From Niabella sp. (lineage in GTDB: Bacteria > Bacteroidota > Bacteroidia > Chitinophagales > Chitinophagaceae), in the NCBI GenBank assembly GCA_027493055.1, contig JAPUDO010000023.1, forward strand, positions 1 through 64,000: DNA of 64,000 nt. The letters are read 5' to 3'. Made by a program: the position numbers and the translations under genes. Of this stretch, positions 1-9,831 are shown piece after piece; positions within the stretch are counted from its first letter, which is position 1, and each line of letters begins with the position of its first letter. A model generated the notes under the pieces. The model saw nothing but the letters and a program-made list of their open reading frames with translations, was not told the DNA's origin and searched no databases.

Positions 1-1057
1 CAGCATCCGGAAGAACAATCTCAGGAACCCTGCGAAGCTCACCATAAGCATAGTTAAGCGGATTTAACCAGTAAAGAGGCTCAACTCTTTTAGATTTGTT
101 ACCCAGGTTGAAGTTAAGACCAACTGTAAAATAATTAAACCAGTCTTTATCAGGCGTTAAATCTTTTTGCTCAGCCCAACGGACACCGTCTAACATATCA
201 GATCCGTTAAAAATAATACGGTCTTCAATAGCTAAATTAATGCGGGAAGAAAGGCGGAAAGCAACACCGGCACCTACTGTAGCAGAAGGAGTCAGGTAAC
301 CTGCAAAGGTCTTGCTCCATTTTTTAGATGGATCTCTTTCAGCAGCGCTTTCATAAGTGTCGTCCAAAAGATCCTTAATAGCTTTTATCTGATCTTTTCT
401 GTTGTCATATTCTTGCCCCTGAGCTGGGAAATTGTAGGTGCTATTACCATTCAAAGCATTAACGCTTGTTTTGAAAGTGTTGATACCAACACCAGCCAAA
501 GCGTAAACAGTTGCACCGGTCTGACCTTTATAGAAACGGATATTACCTACATTAAACAAAGCCTGTAAAGAAAGGTCCTGAGCTTTTGTTTTATAGTTAT
601 AATAAACCTGACGTCCGCCGTAAGCAGCCCAAGGCGTATTAGAACCAGCAACAGCATAACTTGCTGAAGGCCTCCAGTTTAAACCATGAGCAACACCATA
701 AACATACTCAAGTCTTAAAGACATAACATGGCCCAAAGCTTTGCGGATATGGGCACCAAAACCAAATGAATTCAAATATCTTGCATCAACATCTGCAACT
801 GGTATAGAGAATGAACCTCCTTTGATACCTAATTCCCACATATCCCTTGGCTTACCAGGATAGTCATAGTTTCCAACAACAAACTCTTTATTCTGAGCTA
901 ATTGCTTGTTGTTGTAGTAATTTTCATCTGTAACTGAAAATGTGCCATATACCGGATGGGGAGCCGTATATGGGTGCGAAGGGCTGACCTGAGCGAACCC
1001 TGTAGACGCAACCAGGCAACTAAGGCCTGCAAGTAATTTGTACTTTTTGCTTGTCAT
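1..1057 (-). CDS. OmpA-type outer-membrane protein, N-terminal barrel (cut by left edge)
   Basis: The frame is open from an ATG at 1057 to the left edge, giving about 352 visible residues; the C-terminus is outside the window. It begins with a signal peptide (MTSKKYKLLAGLSCL..., cleavage near FAQ) followed by alternating hydrophobic and polar strands rich in Tyr, Gly and Asn, for example FGFGAHIRKALGHVMSLRLEYVYG split over several strands, as in a small outer-membrane beta-barrel. The last visible part (WLNPLNYAYGELRRVPE) resembles the segment that precedes the calcium-binding repeats and the peptidoglycan-binding OmpA domain in many Bacteroidota OmpA-family proteins; that C-terminal domain is inferred, not seen. 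Likely role: structural outer-membrane/cell-wall anchor. It is divergent from the prenyl synthase gene, with about 180 bp between them. Confidence 0.7.
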   Translation of the reverse strand, partial: MTSKKYKLLAGLSCLVASTGFAQVSPSHPYTAPHPVYGTFSVTDENYYNNKQLAQNKEFVVGNYDYPGKPRDMWELGIKGGSFSIPVADVDARYLNSFGFGAHIRKALGHVMSLRLEYVYGVAHGLNWRPSASYAVAGSNTPWAAYGGRQVYYNYKTKAQDLSLQALFNVGNIRFYKGQTGATVYALAGVGINTFKTSVNALNGNSTYNFPAQGQEYDNRKDQIKAIKDLLDDTYESAAERDPSKKWSKTFAGYLTPSATVGAGVAFRLSSRINLAIEDRIIFNGSDMLDGVRWAEQKDLTPDKDWFNYFTVGLNFNLGNKSKRVEPLYWLNPLNYAYGELRRVPEIVLPDA

Positions 1058-1236
1058 AACTAAGGATTAAGATTTAAAATGATTTTCTTAATAAGTTCAG
1101 CAAATTTAGAGCCATTTGTTAAATAAACAAATTTTAACCTAAAAAATAATTAAATATAGTATATAAAAGATCCGCAAATATTATGCAAAAAAGCAATAAA
1201 ACCCCTATAAATTCCTTATTTTGCCCCATTAATGTT

Positions 1237-2199
1237 ATGAACTTACCCGTTTCTTTAATAAAAAGTGAATTAGAAAGCTTTGAGGAAAGATTTAAGATAG
1301 CAGTAAAAAGCCAAACACCTTTGTTAAATAGTATATTAAGGTATATTGTTAAAAGAAAGGGTAAACAGATGCGGCCTATGTTTGTTTTTCTTTCAGCAAA
1401 GCTTTTCGGCTCCCCCACAGAAGCTACTTACCGCGCTGCTTCACTGGTGGAAATTCTTCATACAGCCACCCTTGTTCATGATGACGTAGTGGATGATTCG
1501 CTGGAAAGAAGGGGATTTTTTTCAGTATATGCGCTTTGGAAAAACAAGGCGTCTGTTCTGGTTGGGGATTATCTTTTAGCCAAAGGACTTATCCTTTCCC
1601 TTGAAAATCATGATTATCGTATCCTGCACATTTTAGCCGATGCTGTAAAAAAGATGAGTGAAGGAGAGCTTCTGCAGTTGGAAAAAGCAAGGAACCTGAA
1701 CCTGAGAGAAGATATTTATTATGAGATCATCCGCAATAAAACGGCGTCCTTGCTGGCATCTGCCTGTAGCGCCGGGGCATGGTCTGCTACAGAAAATGAA
1801 GAGCAAGCAGAAAAAATGCGGATCTTCGGTGAAAAAACAGGTATTGCCTTTCAGATCAAGGACGACCTGTTCGATTATGCCAGCGAAGATGTAGGCAAAC
1901 CTACAGGCAATGATATTAAGGAAAAGAAAATGACGCTGCCCTTAATCTACACATTGAATAACGCCGATAAATCAACCCGCCAGAAAGTTATTAATATTGT
2001 CAAAAATAACAATAACGATAAGAAAAAGGTAGCCTGGGTGCTGGATGTGGTAAACGCTACCGGGGGTATTACCTATGCTACTGAAAAGATGTACGCTTAT
2101 AAAAAAGAGGCTTTAGATATATTGATGCAGTGCCCGGATAACGAATACCGGCAGGGACTGAAAGACCTGGTGGATTACGTTACGGAACGCAAATATTAG
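1237..2199 (+). CDS. Long-chain polyprenyl diphosphate synthase
   Basis: A 320-residue trans-isoprenyl diphosphate synthase that extends allylic diphosphates with isopentenyl diphosphate, most likely making the side chain of menaquinone. Both Asp-rich magnesium-binding motifs are visible: LVHDDVVDD (first, around residue 80) and FQIKDDLFDY (second, around residue 207). The KGKQMRP segment near residue 45 binds the substrate diphosphate. I start at the ATG at 1237, because homologues begin close to LIKxELESFE and the 18 residues from the upstream ATG at 1183 look like translated leader. The length fits octaprenyl/heptaprenyl synthases. Product chain length cannot be read from the sequence. It is followed by recJ on the same strand after about 160 bp. 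Confidence 0.9.
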   Translation: MNLPVSLIKSELESFEERFKIAVKSQTPLLNSILRYIVKRKGKQMRPMFVFLSAKLFGSPTEATYRAASLVEILHTATLVHDDVVDDSLERRGFFSVYALWKNKASVLVGDYLLAKGLILSLENHDYRILHILADAVKKMSEGELLQLEKARNLNLREDIYYEIIRNKTASLLASACSAGAWSATENEEQAEKMRIFGEKTGIAFQIKDDLFDYASEDVGKPTGNDIKEKKMTLPLIYTLNNADKSTRQKVINIVKNNNNDKKKVAWVLDVVNATGGITYATEKMYAYKKEALDILMQCPDNEYRQGLKDLVDYVTERKY

Positions 2200-2358
2200 C
2201 AGCACCGGTTCCTTTTTTCTTTTTAAAACACAGCTAATTATGAAACACACCCTAACCCTATACCTCGTGTCTGACGGCAGATGTAGCGGATAGTATATTG
2301 CATATCCTGCCTTCACGAAAGCAAATTAAATCAATAACCCACTTAACTTCTACATATC

Positions 2359-4053
2359 TTGGTTAAACGATGGAATATTGTAAAAGCCGATAGTAATAAG
2401 GTCGCTGCTCTTCAAAAAGAGCTTGGAATCCACCCTGCGCTTTGTAAAATATTAGTACAGCGTGGCATACATACATTTGACGAGGCCAAAAACTATTTCC
2501 GCCCGCAAATGGCTCATTTGCATAGCCCGTGGCTGATGAAGGATATGCAGAAAGCAGTAAACAGAATCCTGGCTGCTTTTCAGCGTAAAGAAAAAATACT
2601 GGTATTTGGCGATTATGATGTGGATGGCACCACGGCAGTGGCAGGTATGTATAGTTTTCTTAAAAAACTGCATACGGATGTTGCGTTTTATATACCTCAC
2701 CGGTACAAAGAAGGGTATGGCATTAGCAAGGCGGGTATAGATTTCGCGAAAGAAAACAACTTTTCACTGGTAATTGCGCTGGATTGCGGTATTAAATCGG
2801 TTAACCTGGTTGATTATGCCCATACAATAGGCGTGGATTTTATCATTTGCGATCATCACCTGCCCGATGAAAAGACCCCGCAGGCGGTTGCTGTTCTTAA
2901 CGCCAAGCAAGCAGACTGCCCCTATCCTTACAAAGAACTATGCGGCTGCGGTGTTGGGTTTAAACTTATGTGTGCCTTATGCGAACGCTTAAATATTCCC
3001 TTTGAAAATGCTTATGAATACCTGGACCTGGTAGCTACGGCTATTGCAGCAGATATTGTACCCATAACAGGAGAAAACAGGGTGCTTGCTTTTTACGGAC
3101 TTAAAAAGGCCAACGAAAATCCCAACCTGGGGATTAAAGCTTTAGCCACTCTCAGCGGGGCTAAACTACCCCTGCATATTGACAACCTGGTGTTTATGAT
3201 AGCACCCAGGGTAAATGCCGCCGGCCGCATGGACGATGCCAGCAAAGCGGTACAATTATTCATTGCTTCCTCGGGTGCAGAAGCCCTGCAATATGCAGAG
3301 TTGTTACATAGTGATAACAGCGATAGAAAAGAGGCTGACTCCGGCATTACGGCCGAAGCACTGGAACTGATCTCCCAAAACCAGCACTGGGCACAAAGAA
3401 AATCTACCGTTGTGTATCAAAGCCACTGGCATAAAGGAGTGGTTGGAATTGTAGCTTCAAGGCTTATTGAGCAACATTACAAGCCAACAGTGGTTTTAAC
3501 AGAAAACGGCAATTATGCAACCGGAAGCGCGCGGAGTGTGCCTGGTTTTAATTTATACGAAGCCATCCATGCCTGTCGCGAACATTTGCTTGCTTATGGA
3601 GGGCATTTTGCAGCAGCCGGACTTACTCTCGAAAAGCATAACATCGAAATTTTCAGAAATAAATTTGAAGAAGTAGTCTCAGCCACCATAAAAGAGGAGT
3701 TATTAATTCCGGAAATTGTTATTGATGCCGAAATTTCTTTTAAAGATATAACCCCCGCCTTTTATAATATCCTTTGCCAGATGGAACCTTTTGGCCCGGG
3801 GAATATGGCCCCTGTCTTTATCACACACAATGTTGTTGACACAGGATTCAGTAAAATTATAAAAGAAAATCACCTGCGCGTAGTTGTAAAACAAGATGAT
3901 ATTGTGCTGACAGGCATTGGTTTTAATATGGCTGGAAAATTTGACATAGTAGCAAGCCGCCAGCCTTTTGAAATCGTTTTTAAAATAGATGAAAATGAAT
4001 GGAACGGGCAGAAATCACTGCAGCTACGGGTAGAAGACATCAGGCGTGAGTAA
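2359..4053 (+). CDS. recJ: Single-stranded-DNA-specific exonuclease RecJ
   Basis: RecJ degrades single-stranded DNA 5' to 3' in recombination and mismatch repair. The 564-residue protein carries the DHH-phosphoesterase motifs: GDYDVDG near residue 83 and CDHHLPDE near residue 168, then the DHHA1 region with GHFAAAGLTLE near residue 413, and a C-terminal OB-like domain. The length is normal for the family. The start appears to be TTG at 2359: the residues after it (VKRWNIVKAD) match the usual N-terminus, whereas the first in-frame ATG lies about 50 codons downstream and would remove conserved sequence. It converges on kup; the gap holds a short GATGAC-type tandem repeat and a 6-bp hairpin (4123-4139). 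Confidence 0.95.
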   Translation: MVKRWNIVKADSNKVAALQKELGIHPALCKILVQRGIHTFDEAKNYFRPQMAHLHSPWLMKDMQKAVNRILAAFQRKEKILVFGDYDVDGTTAVAGMYSFLKKLHTDVAFYIPHRYKEGYGISKAGIDFAKENNFSLVIALDCGIKSVNLVDYAHTIGVDFIICDHHLPDEKTPQAVAVLNAKQADCPYPYKELCGCGVGFKLMCALCERLNIPFENAYEYLDLVATAIAADIVPITGENRVLAFYGLKKANENPNLGIKALATLSGAKLPLHIDNLVFMIAPRVNAAGRMDDASKAVQLFIASSGAEALQYAELLHSDNSDRKEADSGITAEALELISQNQHWAQRKSTVVYQSHWHKGVVGIVASRLIEQHYKPTVVLTENGNYATGSARSVPGFNLYEAIHACREHLLAYGGHFAAAGLTLEKHNIEIFRNKFEEVVSATIKEELLIPEIVIDAEISFKDITPAFYNILCQMEPFGPGNMAPVFITHNVVDTGFSKIIKENHLRVVVKQDDIVLTGIGFNMAGKFDIVASRQPFEIVFKIDENEWNGQKSLQLRVEDIRRE

Positions 4054-4059
4054 GCGGGC

Positions 4060-4139
4060 GGATGACAGAGGACGGATGACCGATGACAAGACATGACAGA
4101 ATAGCATTAGTTGAGGATTCTCCGCTTCACTACGAAGCG
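4060..4139. repeat. Degenerate GATGAC tandem repeat and short hairpin between recJ and kup
   Basis: Between the convergent recJ and kup genes, the unit GATGAC recurs several times with small variations (4060-4097). It is followed by a hairpin with arms CGCTTC (4123-4128) and GAAGCG (4134-4139). The hairpin could help terminate recJ but has no T-tract directly after it. The remaining sequence to 4244 is AT-rich and shows nothing else. Confidence 0.35.
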
Positions 4140-4244
4140 ACGATCATTTTGTTTCCCGGTTACGCACAACAAGATTGAAAAGTTTAAACAACTTCTTTAT
4201 TTAAAATTTTACATTTTATATTTTATATTCTACATTTCACTCCC

Positions 4245-6248
4245 CTACTCCACCCGGGTAAGCTTTATGCTGGTAACCGGCGCTACAATCAGCGGAAATT
4301 TTTCTACTGTAACATTTGACAGATCAAGACCAAAGTTCTTTTCTTCCGACAAGCTGATCTTTTTTATCCAGAAATGCATCTTCATGATCATCTTTTCAAT
4401 AAAAGGCAGCTCATTTTCCAGGCTCAGGTATTTTTCCATTACCATAAACTGAAAATCGCCTACTGTATTACTGCTGGCCAGGCTTTCGTAGCGGCTCATT
4501 ATATTCACTTCCTTATTCTGAACCAGGTCTTCCAGCACTTTTTTGAATAACAGGTTAATACGGGGCTGCATCCTGAACCCTAATTTAAAGTCGATCCGGA
4601 TAATATCATTAGGAATAATATGCACTACTTTATATTCCGATGTATAAGGGTCATCAGCGGTATCCACATGCACAAACCAGTAAATATCGGCCCGTTTAGG
4701 CTTTCTGTTTAAAATAGAATAAATGATCTTGTGCTCTATTTCCTTAGGATTATCTGCGCTGGTAAGATAAATAAGATGGGTAGCGTACTTGGCCACACTT
4801 TTATCGTTGCTCAGCTCCTGGATCTTGGAAATATAATGCTCCATGCGCACAAACTCCACATAACGGTTTTTGATCTTTCTTGCCCGGAACCAAACATACA
4901 TCACCAAAAACATAAGCCCCCCTATCATTAAAGTAATATAACCCCCATGCGGAAATTTTTCCAGCAACGCCACCAGGTAGGCAGTTTCTACAATAAAAAA
5001 GCTTATGAGGAAGACATATACCAGTTTTTTATTTACCCTTTTTAATACCAGGTAATTGGCAAAAAGGATGGTAGTGGTTATCATGGTTACTATAATAGCC
5101 AGTCCGTAAGCCGCCTCCATTCTTGAAGATTTCTGAAAATACAGTACTACGAATACACATCCTGTAAATAAAAGACTATTTACAGCAGGTATAAATAACT
5201 GTCCCTTGGCCTCTGATGGATAACGGATGCGCAGTTTAGGCCAGAGATTTAAGCGGATAGCTTCACTGATCAAAGTATAGGCCCCGGAAAGCATAGCCTG
5301 GCTGGCTATGATGGCAGCTGTAGTGGCTATTATTACCCCGGGTACAATAAACCATTCAGGCATCAGGTTAAAAAAAGCATTGATTCCCTGTTCATTTTTT
5401 ACAGCTTCTGTAATTGTTTTTCCGGTATGATGTGAAAGCAGGTACGCTCCCTGTCCAAAATAATTGAGCAATAAGCACAGCTTTACATACATCCACGAAT
5501 AGCGTATATTTTCGCGCCCGCAATGCCCCAGGTCGCTATACAAAGCCTCTGCCCCGGTTGTACAAAGAAATACGGCGCCCAGCAGCCAAAAACCATGAGG
5601 ATAATTAATTAAAAACTCAATAGCGTAATAAGGGCTCAACGCCCTGAATATGGTAAGATCATCTGTAATGTGCAAAGCCCCGAATACCGCAAGCATTGTG
5701 AACCATATAAACATGATGGGGCCGAATATCCTGCCTATAGAAGCTGTTCCAAACTGTTGCAGGAAAAAGAAAGCGGATAGGATACCTAATACTATCCAGA
5801 CAATCGTTTTAGTAGGCATTTCCTTAAGCTCCGGCAGCATTTTCAACCCCTCAATGGCAGAGGTTATGGTCATTGGCGGAGTGATAATACCATCGGCTAT
5901 CAGCGCCGCCCCGCCTATCATTGCCGGTAATACCAGCCATTTCCGCCGTCGCCGTACCAAAGCATATAAAGCAAAAGTGCCCCCCTCCCCTTTGTTATCT
6001 GCGCGTAAGATCAAAACCACGTACTTGATAGTGGTTTGCAGTGTAAGCGTCCAGATAATACAGGATAATGTGCCAACAATAAGCTGTTCGGTTATTTGCC
6101 GGTTACCTATAATGGCGTTAAATACATACAGGGGTGATGTTCCAATATCGCCGAAGATGATACCTAAAGCAATAAGCAGGCCTGCTGCAGTTGCTTTATT
6201 AGCATGAGATTTCACCAAATAAGACAGGTTAAAGTTTAAATAAAACAC
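4245..6248 (-). CDS. kup: Kup-family potassium uptake transporter
   Basis: A 667-residue membrane protein that takes up potassium, probably by proton symport, across the inner membrane. Family signatures are clear: GDIGTSPLYVF near residue 33, GEGGTFALYAL near residue 88, and GAEALYSDLGH near residue 230, the GAEALYSDLG block being highly typical of KUP/HAK/KT transporters. About 12 hydrophobic segments occupy residues 20-450, followed by a soluble C-terminal domain of about 200 residues, the usual architecture. It is divergent from the 6524 gene and convergent with recJ. The first residues (MFYLNFNLSYLVKSH) are less conserved, so the true start could lie slightly inside. Confidence 0.95.
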   Translation of the reverse strand: MFYLNFNLSYLVKSHANKATAAGLLIALGIIFGDIGTSPLYVFNAIIGNRQITEQLIVGTLSCIIWTLTLQTTIKYVVLILRADNKGEGGTFALYALVRRRRKWLVLPAMIGGAALIADGIITPPMTITSAIEGLKMLPELKEMPTKTIVWIVLGILSAFFFLQQFGTASIGRIFGPIMFIWFTMLAVFGALHITDDLTIFRALSPYYAIEFLINYPHGFWLLGAVFLCTTGAEALYSDLGHCGRENIRYSWMYVKLCLLLNYFGQGAYLLSHHTGKTITEAVKNEQGINAFFNLMPEWFIVPGVIIATTAAIIASQAMLSGAYTLISEAIRLNLWPKLRIRYPSEAKGQLFIPAVNSLLFTGCVFVVLYFQKSSRMEAAYGLAIIVTMITTTILFANYLVLKRVNKKLVYVFLISFFIVETAYLVALLEKFPHGGYITLMIGGLMFLVMYVWFRARKIKNRYVEFVRMEHYISKIQELSNDKSVAKYATHLIYLTSADNPKEIEHKIIYSILNRKPKRADIYWFVHVDTADDPYTSEYKVVHIIPNDIIRIDFKLGFRMQPRINLLFKKVLEDLVQNKEVNIMSRYESLASSNTVGDFQFMVMEKYLSLENELPFIEKMIMKMHFWIKKISLSEEKNFGLDLSNVTVEKFPLIVAPVTSIKLTRVE

Positions 6249-6429
6249 AAAGTTTATGCAAATCCTGTCAAATGAAAAAACTTTATATTTTCATGCTAAA
6301 CCCTTATATTAAATGGCATTTTTTAAAAGAAAGTTATAATTTGCACACAACCCTATTGTTCTTTACTGATAATCATAGTATATGTAACTTTATACCAGAA
6401 TTGGTTGAATGATGAAACGTCCCTATTTC

Positions 6430-6447
6430 CCCGATAGCCATCGGGAT
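6430..6447. repeat. Short palindrome CCCGAT-AGCC-ATCGGG
   Basis: A 6-bp stem with a 4-nt loop (6430-6445) in the divergent gap between kup and the 6524 gene. A similar core (CCCGAWAGC, then ATC and CGGGAT) recurs at 42421-42440 and in part at 22556-22571, so this looks like a short dispersed palindrome rather than a gene-specific operator. Confidence 0.4.
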
Positions 6448-6523
6448 CATTACAGGGCGTTCCATCAGACCATAAAAACCCGTCCAAACGGAGTTCATCC
6501 GGGCGGATATAAAAAATAAACTG

Positions 6524-8125
6524 ATGAAACGCAAATTTTTATCCGTACTTGCCTTTACTCTTTCCTCTGTTGCTCTTTATGCCCAGACGATTACCTACGC
6601 CGACATCAGTAAAGGAGATGCAGAGCGTATGAATTTTGAGATATTAGGGGAGGCTGCAGACAATTACCTTGTGTACAAAGAAGTAAAGGGCAACCACCGC
6701 ATTTCGGTATATGATTATAATATGAAGCTGCGCGAGGATATTCCCATCACCGCTTTACCTAAACAGAATACATTGCTGGATATCAGCTTCTATAGCGGCG
6801 AACGCCATAATTATCTTCTTTACCAGTACCAGGAAGGTGACATTGTATATTTGAAAGCATTGCAAATTGAGGCCAACGGCCGTATTTTGAGCGAACCGGT
6901 TTTATTGGACACTACCATGATTGCCTATAAAACCGAAAACAAAATTTACAGTACCACCACCAGCAACAATAGCAGTAAGCTTGTGGCTTTTAAGATCAAT
7001 AAAAAAGACAGGAACGTGTTTCGCTTTACTACCCTGCTGTTTAACGAAAGCCTGGAGCCTATTGGTGAGAGCCGCTTTTCGGTACCCATGGAATACAAGG
7101 GTGATTATTTAACCGGGTATAGTATTACCAACGATGGAAGCTATGCCTTTGTAAAGTATCACCGCCAGGCTAATGGTAATATTGTTGATGCTTCTTTAAT
7201 TGAGAAACCTGCCAATAGTGATGAATATACGGAGCATAAGCTGAATATCAACGACCTTTTCCTGGATGATATAAAGCTAATGGTAGATGACTTAAATGAC
7301 CGTTATTTGCTCTCGTCGTTTTACAGCACCCGGAAACGCGGGGATGTTGACGGATTGTACGTATATGGTGTACAGAAAAAAACCGGCAATGTAATTTTTG
7401 AAAAAACCACATTATTTAATGATGAGCTCAGGAAAAAAGCTAAAGGCAGATCCGGTAAGAATGTTTTCAACGATTTTTTTATAAACAATATTATTGTGCA
7501 TGGCGATGGCAGCTTTACGGTAGCGGCTGAAGCCTTATATAATACCGGCAACTGGGACCGTTGGGGATTCTGGGGAGGGCCTTACATGGGCGGATGGGGC
7601 GGACCCGCAATGTGGGGTGGCTGGGGACCCGGATGGGGTTGGGGCTGGGGCCGTTGGGGTGGCGGCTGGTGGCCTTACTCTTATTATTCTCCTTTCCTTT
7701 ACCGCAGTTATTGGTGGGGTTGGGGACCCGGGTGGGCATGGGGTGGCCCCGGCTGGGGTGGTAGCTCACAGCAATTCAACGCAGGAAATGTAGCTGTTAT
7801 ATCTTTTGACAGCGAAGGCAATAAAACATGGGACAATGTGATCGTTAAATCGCAAAGCGAAAGCAATACTGATGGAAGCATTTCTTACCAGGTATTGCCG
7901 GGCAACAGCAACATGCATTTCCTGATGAATAATTCGGGTAAAATATCCAGCCTTGAAAATATTATCATCAACAACAATGGAACGGTGACATCAAGCGCAC
8001 CAATAAATGCAAAGGATAAAAAAATTGATTTTATGCCTAAATACGGTAAGCGAACCGGCGCCAGGGAAATCATCATCCCTTATTTCTATAAAAAAAATAT
8101 ATCCTTCGCTAAGGTAGAGTTATAG
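6524..8125 (+). CDS. Secreted protein with a Gly/Trp-rich insert, function unknown
   Basis: A 533-residue protein with a signal peptide (MKRKFLSVLAFTLSSVALYAQ), so it is exported. I do not recognise a family. The body has repeated beta-strand-like segments with sheet-type spacing, for example YLVYKEVKGNHRISVYDYN near residue 50. From about residue 347 to 422 there is a low-complexity stretch dominated by Gly, Trp, Pro and Tyr (WGWGPGWAWGG and similar), which interrupts an otherwise ordinary sequence. The reading frame is intact through it and the flanking parts continue the same fold style, so it looks like an expanded insert or a surface loop. It is followed 39 bp later by a membrane-protein gene; a -7-like box TACTTTTG lies at 8137-8144 between them. 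Confidence 0.75.
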   Translation: MKRKFLSVLAFTLSSVALYAQTITYADISKGDAERMNFEILGEAADNYLVYKEVKGNHRISVYDYNMKLREDIPITALPKQNTLLDISFYSGERHNYLLYQYQEGDIVYLKALQIEANGRILSEPVLLDTTMIAYKTENKIYSTTTSNNSSKLVAFKINKKDRNVFRFTTLLFNESLEPIGESRFSVPMEYKGDYLTGYSITNDGSYAFVKYHRQANGNIVDASLIEKPANSDEYTEHKLNINDLFLDDIKLMVDDLNDRYLLSSFYSTRKRGDVDGLYVYGVQKKTGNVIFEKTTLFNDELRKKAKGRSGKNVFNDFFINNIIVHGDGSFTVAAEALYNTGNWDRWGFWGGPYMGGWGGPAMWGGWGPGWGWGWGRWGGGWWPYSYYSPFLYRSYWWGWGPGWAWGGPGWGGSSQQFNAGNVAVISFDSEGNKTWDNVIVKSQSESNTDGSISYQVLPGNSNMHFLMNNSGKISSLENIIINNNGTVTSSAPINAKDKKIDFMPKYGKRTGAREIIIPYFYKKNISFAKVEL

Positions 8126-8164
8126 AACCGGCGGTTTACTTTTGCCCAAAAATTACCACTGCTA

Positions 8165-9148
8165 ATGACAGGTGTGTTCAGTCAAAAGAACCCGGGCAAT
8201 ATCATGCTGCTTTTTATGCTGGGCATATTTATAAAGCTGCCGGCTTTCTTTCATGATAAAGGCTTTATAGTAAAAACCAGCGATGGGGCTTTCTATACCG
8301 GTATGGTTACCTTTTTTAAAGGAGCTTCGCATGGCAGCCCGTTTTTCTTTGCTGCTATTGCCTTTGGGCTCAACCTGCTTATTGCTTTTATTCTGAACAA
8401 TTTTATTAATACAGAAAGGCTGATGAACAGGTCCAATTTCCTGACGGGAATGGCTTATATGCTTATCACTTCCTTTTTGCCTTCTTTCAATTTGCTTTCA
8501 GCCAACCTGGTAGCGTCTGTGCTGCTTTTAACTGCATTCACCTTATTTTATAAATCCTATAATAATAAAAACAATATTTTTAATGCTGCGCTGCTGATAG
8601 GGCTGGCATCACTATTCTTTTTGCCTGCCCTATTTTTTATAGCGTGGGCATTTTTAGCATTAGCCATTTTAAGACCTTTCAGGTTTTCTGAGTGGATGGT
8701 ACTATTGTTAGGGTTAACCACTCCTTATTATTTTTATGCCGCCCACCTGTTTCTAACGGATCAGGCCTACATACCCGCCTACTTTTTCCAGCTTTCCTTT
8801 CTTAGTTCGCAGGTAAACTACTCTCAATGGCATGCCGTAGCCCTGTTTTTTTTACTGGCTCCATTGCTGGCAGGTATATACTATATGCAGGCCAATTCAG
8901 CCAAAATGCTTTTTCATGTGAGAAAAGGGTGGCATTTGTTTACCTGGTACCTGGTTATCAGTATGGCAATAGCCCTGTTTGATATTGAAAAGACTTCGGA
9001 AAATATGGTACTGACACTGGTACCGGTTGCTGCCTTTCATGGCTACGGCTACCTGAACGCAGAACTGAAACTTTATCCCAAAATAGCTTTCTGGCTGACT
9101 ATTATTTTTATTGCCGCCTGCCAGCTATACAGTAACCTGTGGCACTAA
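8165..9148 (+). CDS. Polytopic inner-membrane protein (DUF6427-like)
   Basis: A 327-residue protein that is mostly hydrophobic, with roughly eight to ten predicted membrane segments (for example residues 14-30, 55-80, 97-130, 138-170, 215-245). The N-terminus (VFSQKNPGNIMLLFMLGIFIKLPAFF) resembles the Bacteroidota-specific DUF6427 family by eye; no enzymatic motif is visible. Function is unknown. It follows the 6524 gene with a 39-bp gap and may be cotranscribed with it or use the TACTTTTG box at 8137-8144. Confidence 0.65.
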   Translation: MTGVFSQKNPGNIMLLFMLGIFIKLPAFFHDKGFIVKTSDGAFYTGMVTFFKGASHGSPFFFAAIAFGLNLLIAFILNNFINTERLMNRSNFLTGMAYMLITSFLPSFNLLSANLVASVLLLTAFTLFYKSYNNKNNIFNAALLIGLASLFFLPALFFIAWAFLALAILRPFRFSEWMVLLLGLTTPYYFYAAHLFLTDQAYIPAYFFQLSFLSSQVNYSQWHAVALFFLLAPLLAGIYYMQANSAKMLFHVRKGWHLFTWYLVISMAIALFDIEKTSENMVLTLVPVAAFHGYGYLNAELKLYPKIAFWLTIIFIAACQLYSNLWH

Positions 9149-9179
9149 TTGGCTGTGTACAAAATCAATGCTACCTTTG
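9148..9179 (+). promoter_or_regulatory. Bacteroidota-type promoter for the DsbD-domain gene
   Basis: A -33-like ATTG at 9148-9151 and a perfect -7 box TACCTTTG at 9172-9179 are separated by 20 bp. They lie about 95 bp upstream of the 9275 start, overlapping the end of the preceding gene. Assigned by consensus only. Confidence 0.4.
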
Positions 9180-9274
9180 TAAGGTATATTGATGGCACAA
9201 CCTTTGGGCCGGAAAAACCATCTGTATAAAGGACCCTTTTATCAGTTAAAAGTTAATTCAGTAAAAAACAAGAG

Positions 9275-9727
9275 ATGAAAAAAATATTATTTGTATGGGT
9301 AGCGGTATTAGCAGCAGTGTTTGCGCAAGCGCAGTTAGATCCTGTAAGCTGGAAGTTTTCCAGTAAAAAAATATCTGATAAAGTTTACGAAGTGCATATG
9401 ACCGCAGTAATGCAAAGCGGCTGGCATTTGTATTCGCAAACACAGCCCTCCGATGCCATTAACCTACCTACCCAGATTGCTTTTGCAGCCAACCCCTTAG
9501 TTACCTTAACCGGCAAAGTAGCAGAAGTAGGCAAAATGGAAAAATTTCACGATGCAATTGTTAAAGCAAGTGCCAACCAGTATTCTAAAACGGTGACTTT
9601 TGTGCAGAAAGTAACGCTTAAAGCTGCAGCTAAAACCAATATTTCGGGCACCGTTACTTACCAAACCTGCGACGATAAACAGTGCCTTCCTCCAAAAAAG
9701 GTTCCGTTTAAAGTAGATTTGGGATAG
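9275..9727 (+). CDS. Free-standing DsbD N-terminal-type periplasmic thiol-redox domain
   Basis: A 150-residue exported protein with a signal peptide (MKKILFVWVAVLAAVFAQAQ). The rest resembles the N-terminal domain of DsbD (an immunoglobulin-like fold that passes electrons to periplasmic thiol proteins). The key feature is YQTCDDKQCLPPKKVPF near residues 128-144: two cysteines followed by PP, matching the catalytic pair of that domain. The membrane and thioredoxin domains of full DsbD are absent here, so it must work with a partner encoded elsewhere or have another ligand. Expressed on its own, between unrelated genes. Confidence 0.75.
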   Translation: MKKILFVWVAVLAAVFAQAQLDPVSWKFSSKKISDKVYEVHMTAVMQSGWHLYSQTQPSDAINLPTQIAFAANPLVTLTGKVAEVGKMEKFHDAIVKASANQYSKTVTFVQKVTLKAAAKTNISGTVTYQTCDDKQCLPPKKVPFKVDLG

Positions 9728-9831
9728 GAAATTTTAAATATAGAATTATAAATATTAAATGTAGAATGTAAAAGCCTGATGGCCGCACGTTCTGCATTTT
9801 TCATTTTTATACCTCCTTACTCCTGCTCAGG

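Noticed and set aside
4111-4452. Plus-strand open frame of 113 codons overlapping the end of kup
   Set aside because: It lies antisense to the well-supported kup C-terminus and begins in AT-rich spacer sequence; its protein has no recognisable pattern.
5650-6207. Plus-strand open frame of 185 codons inside kup
   Set aside because: It is antisense to conserved Kup motifs, so it reflects the codon composition of that gene.
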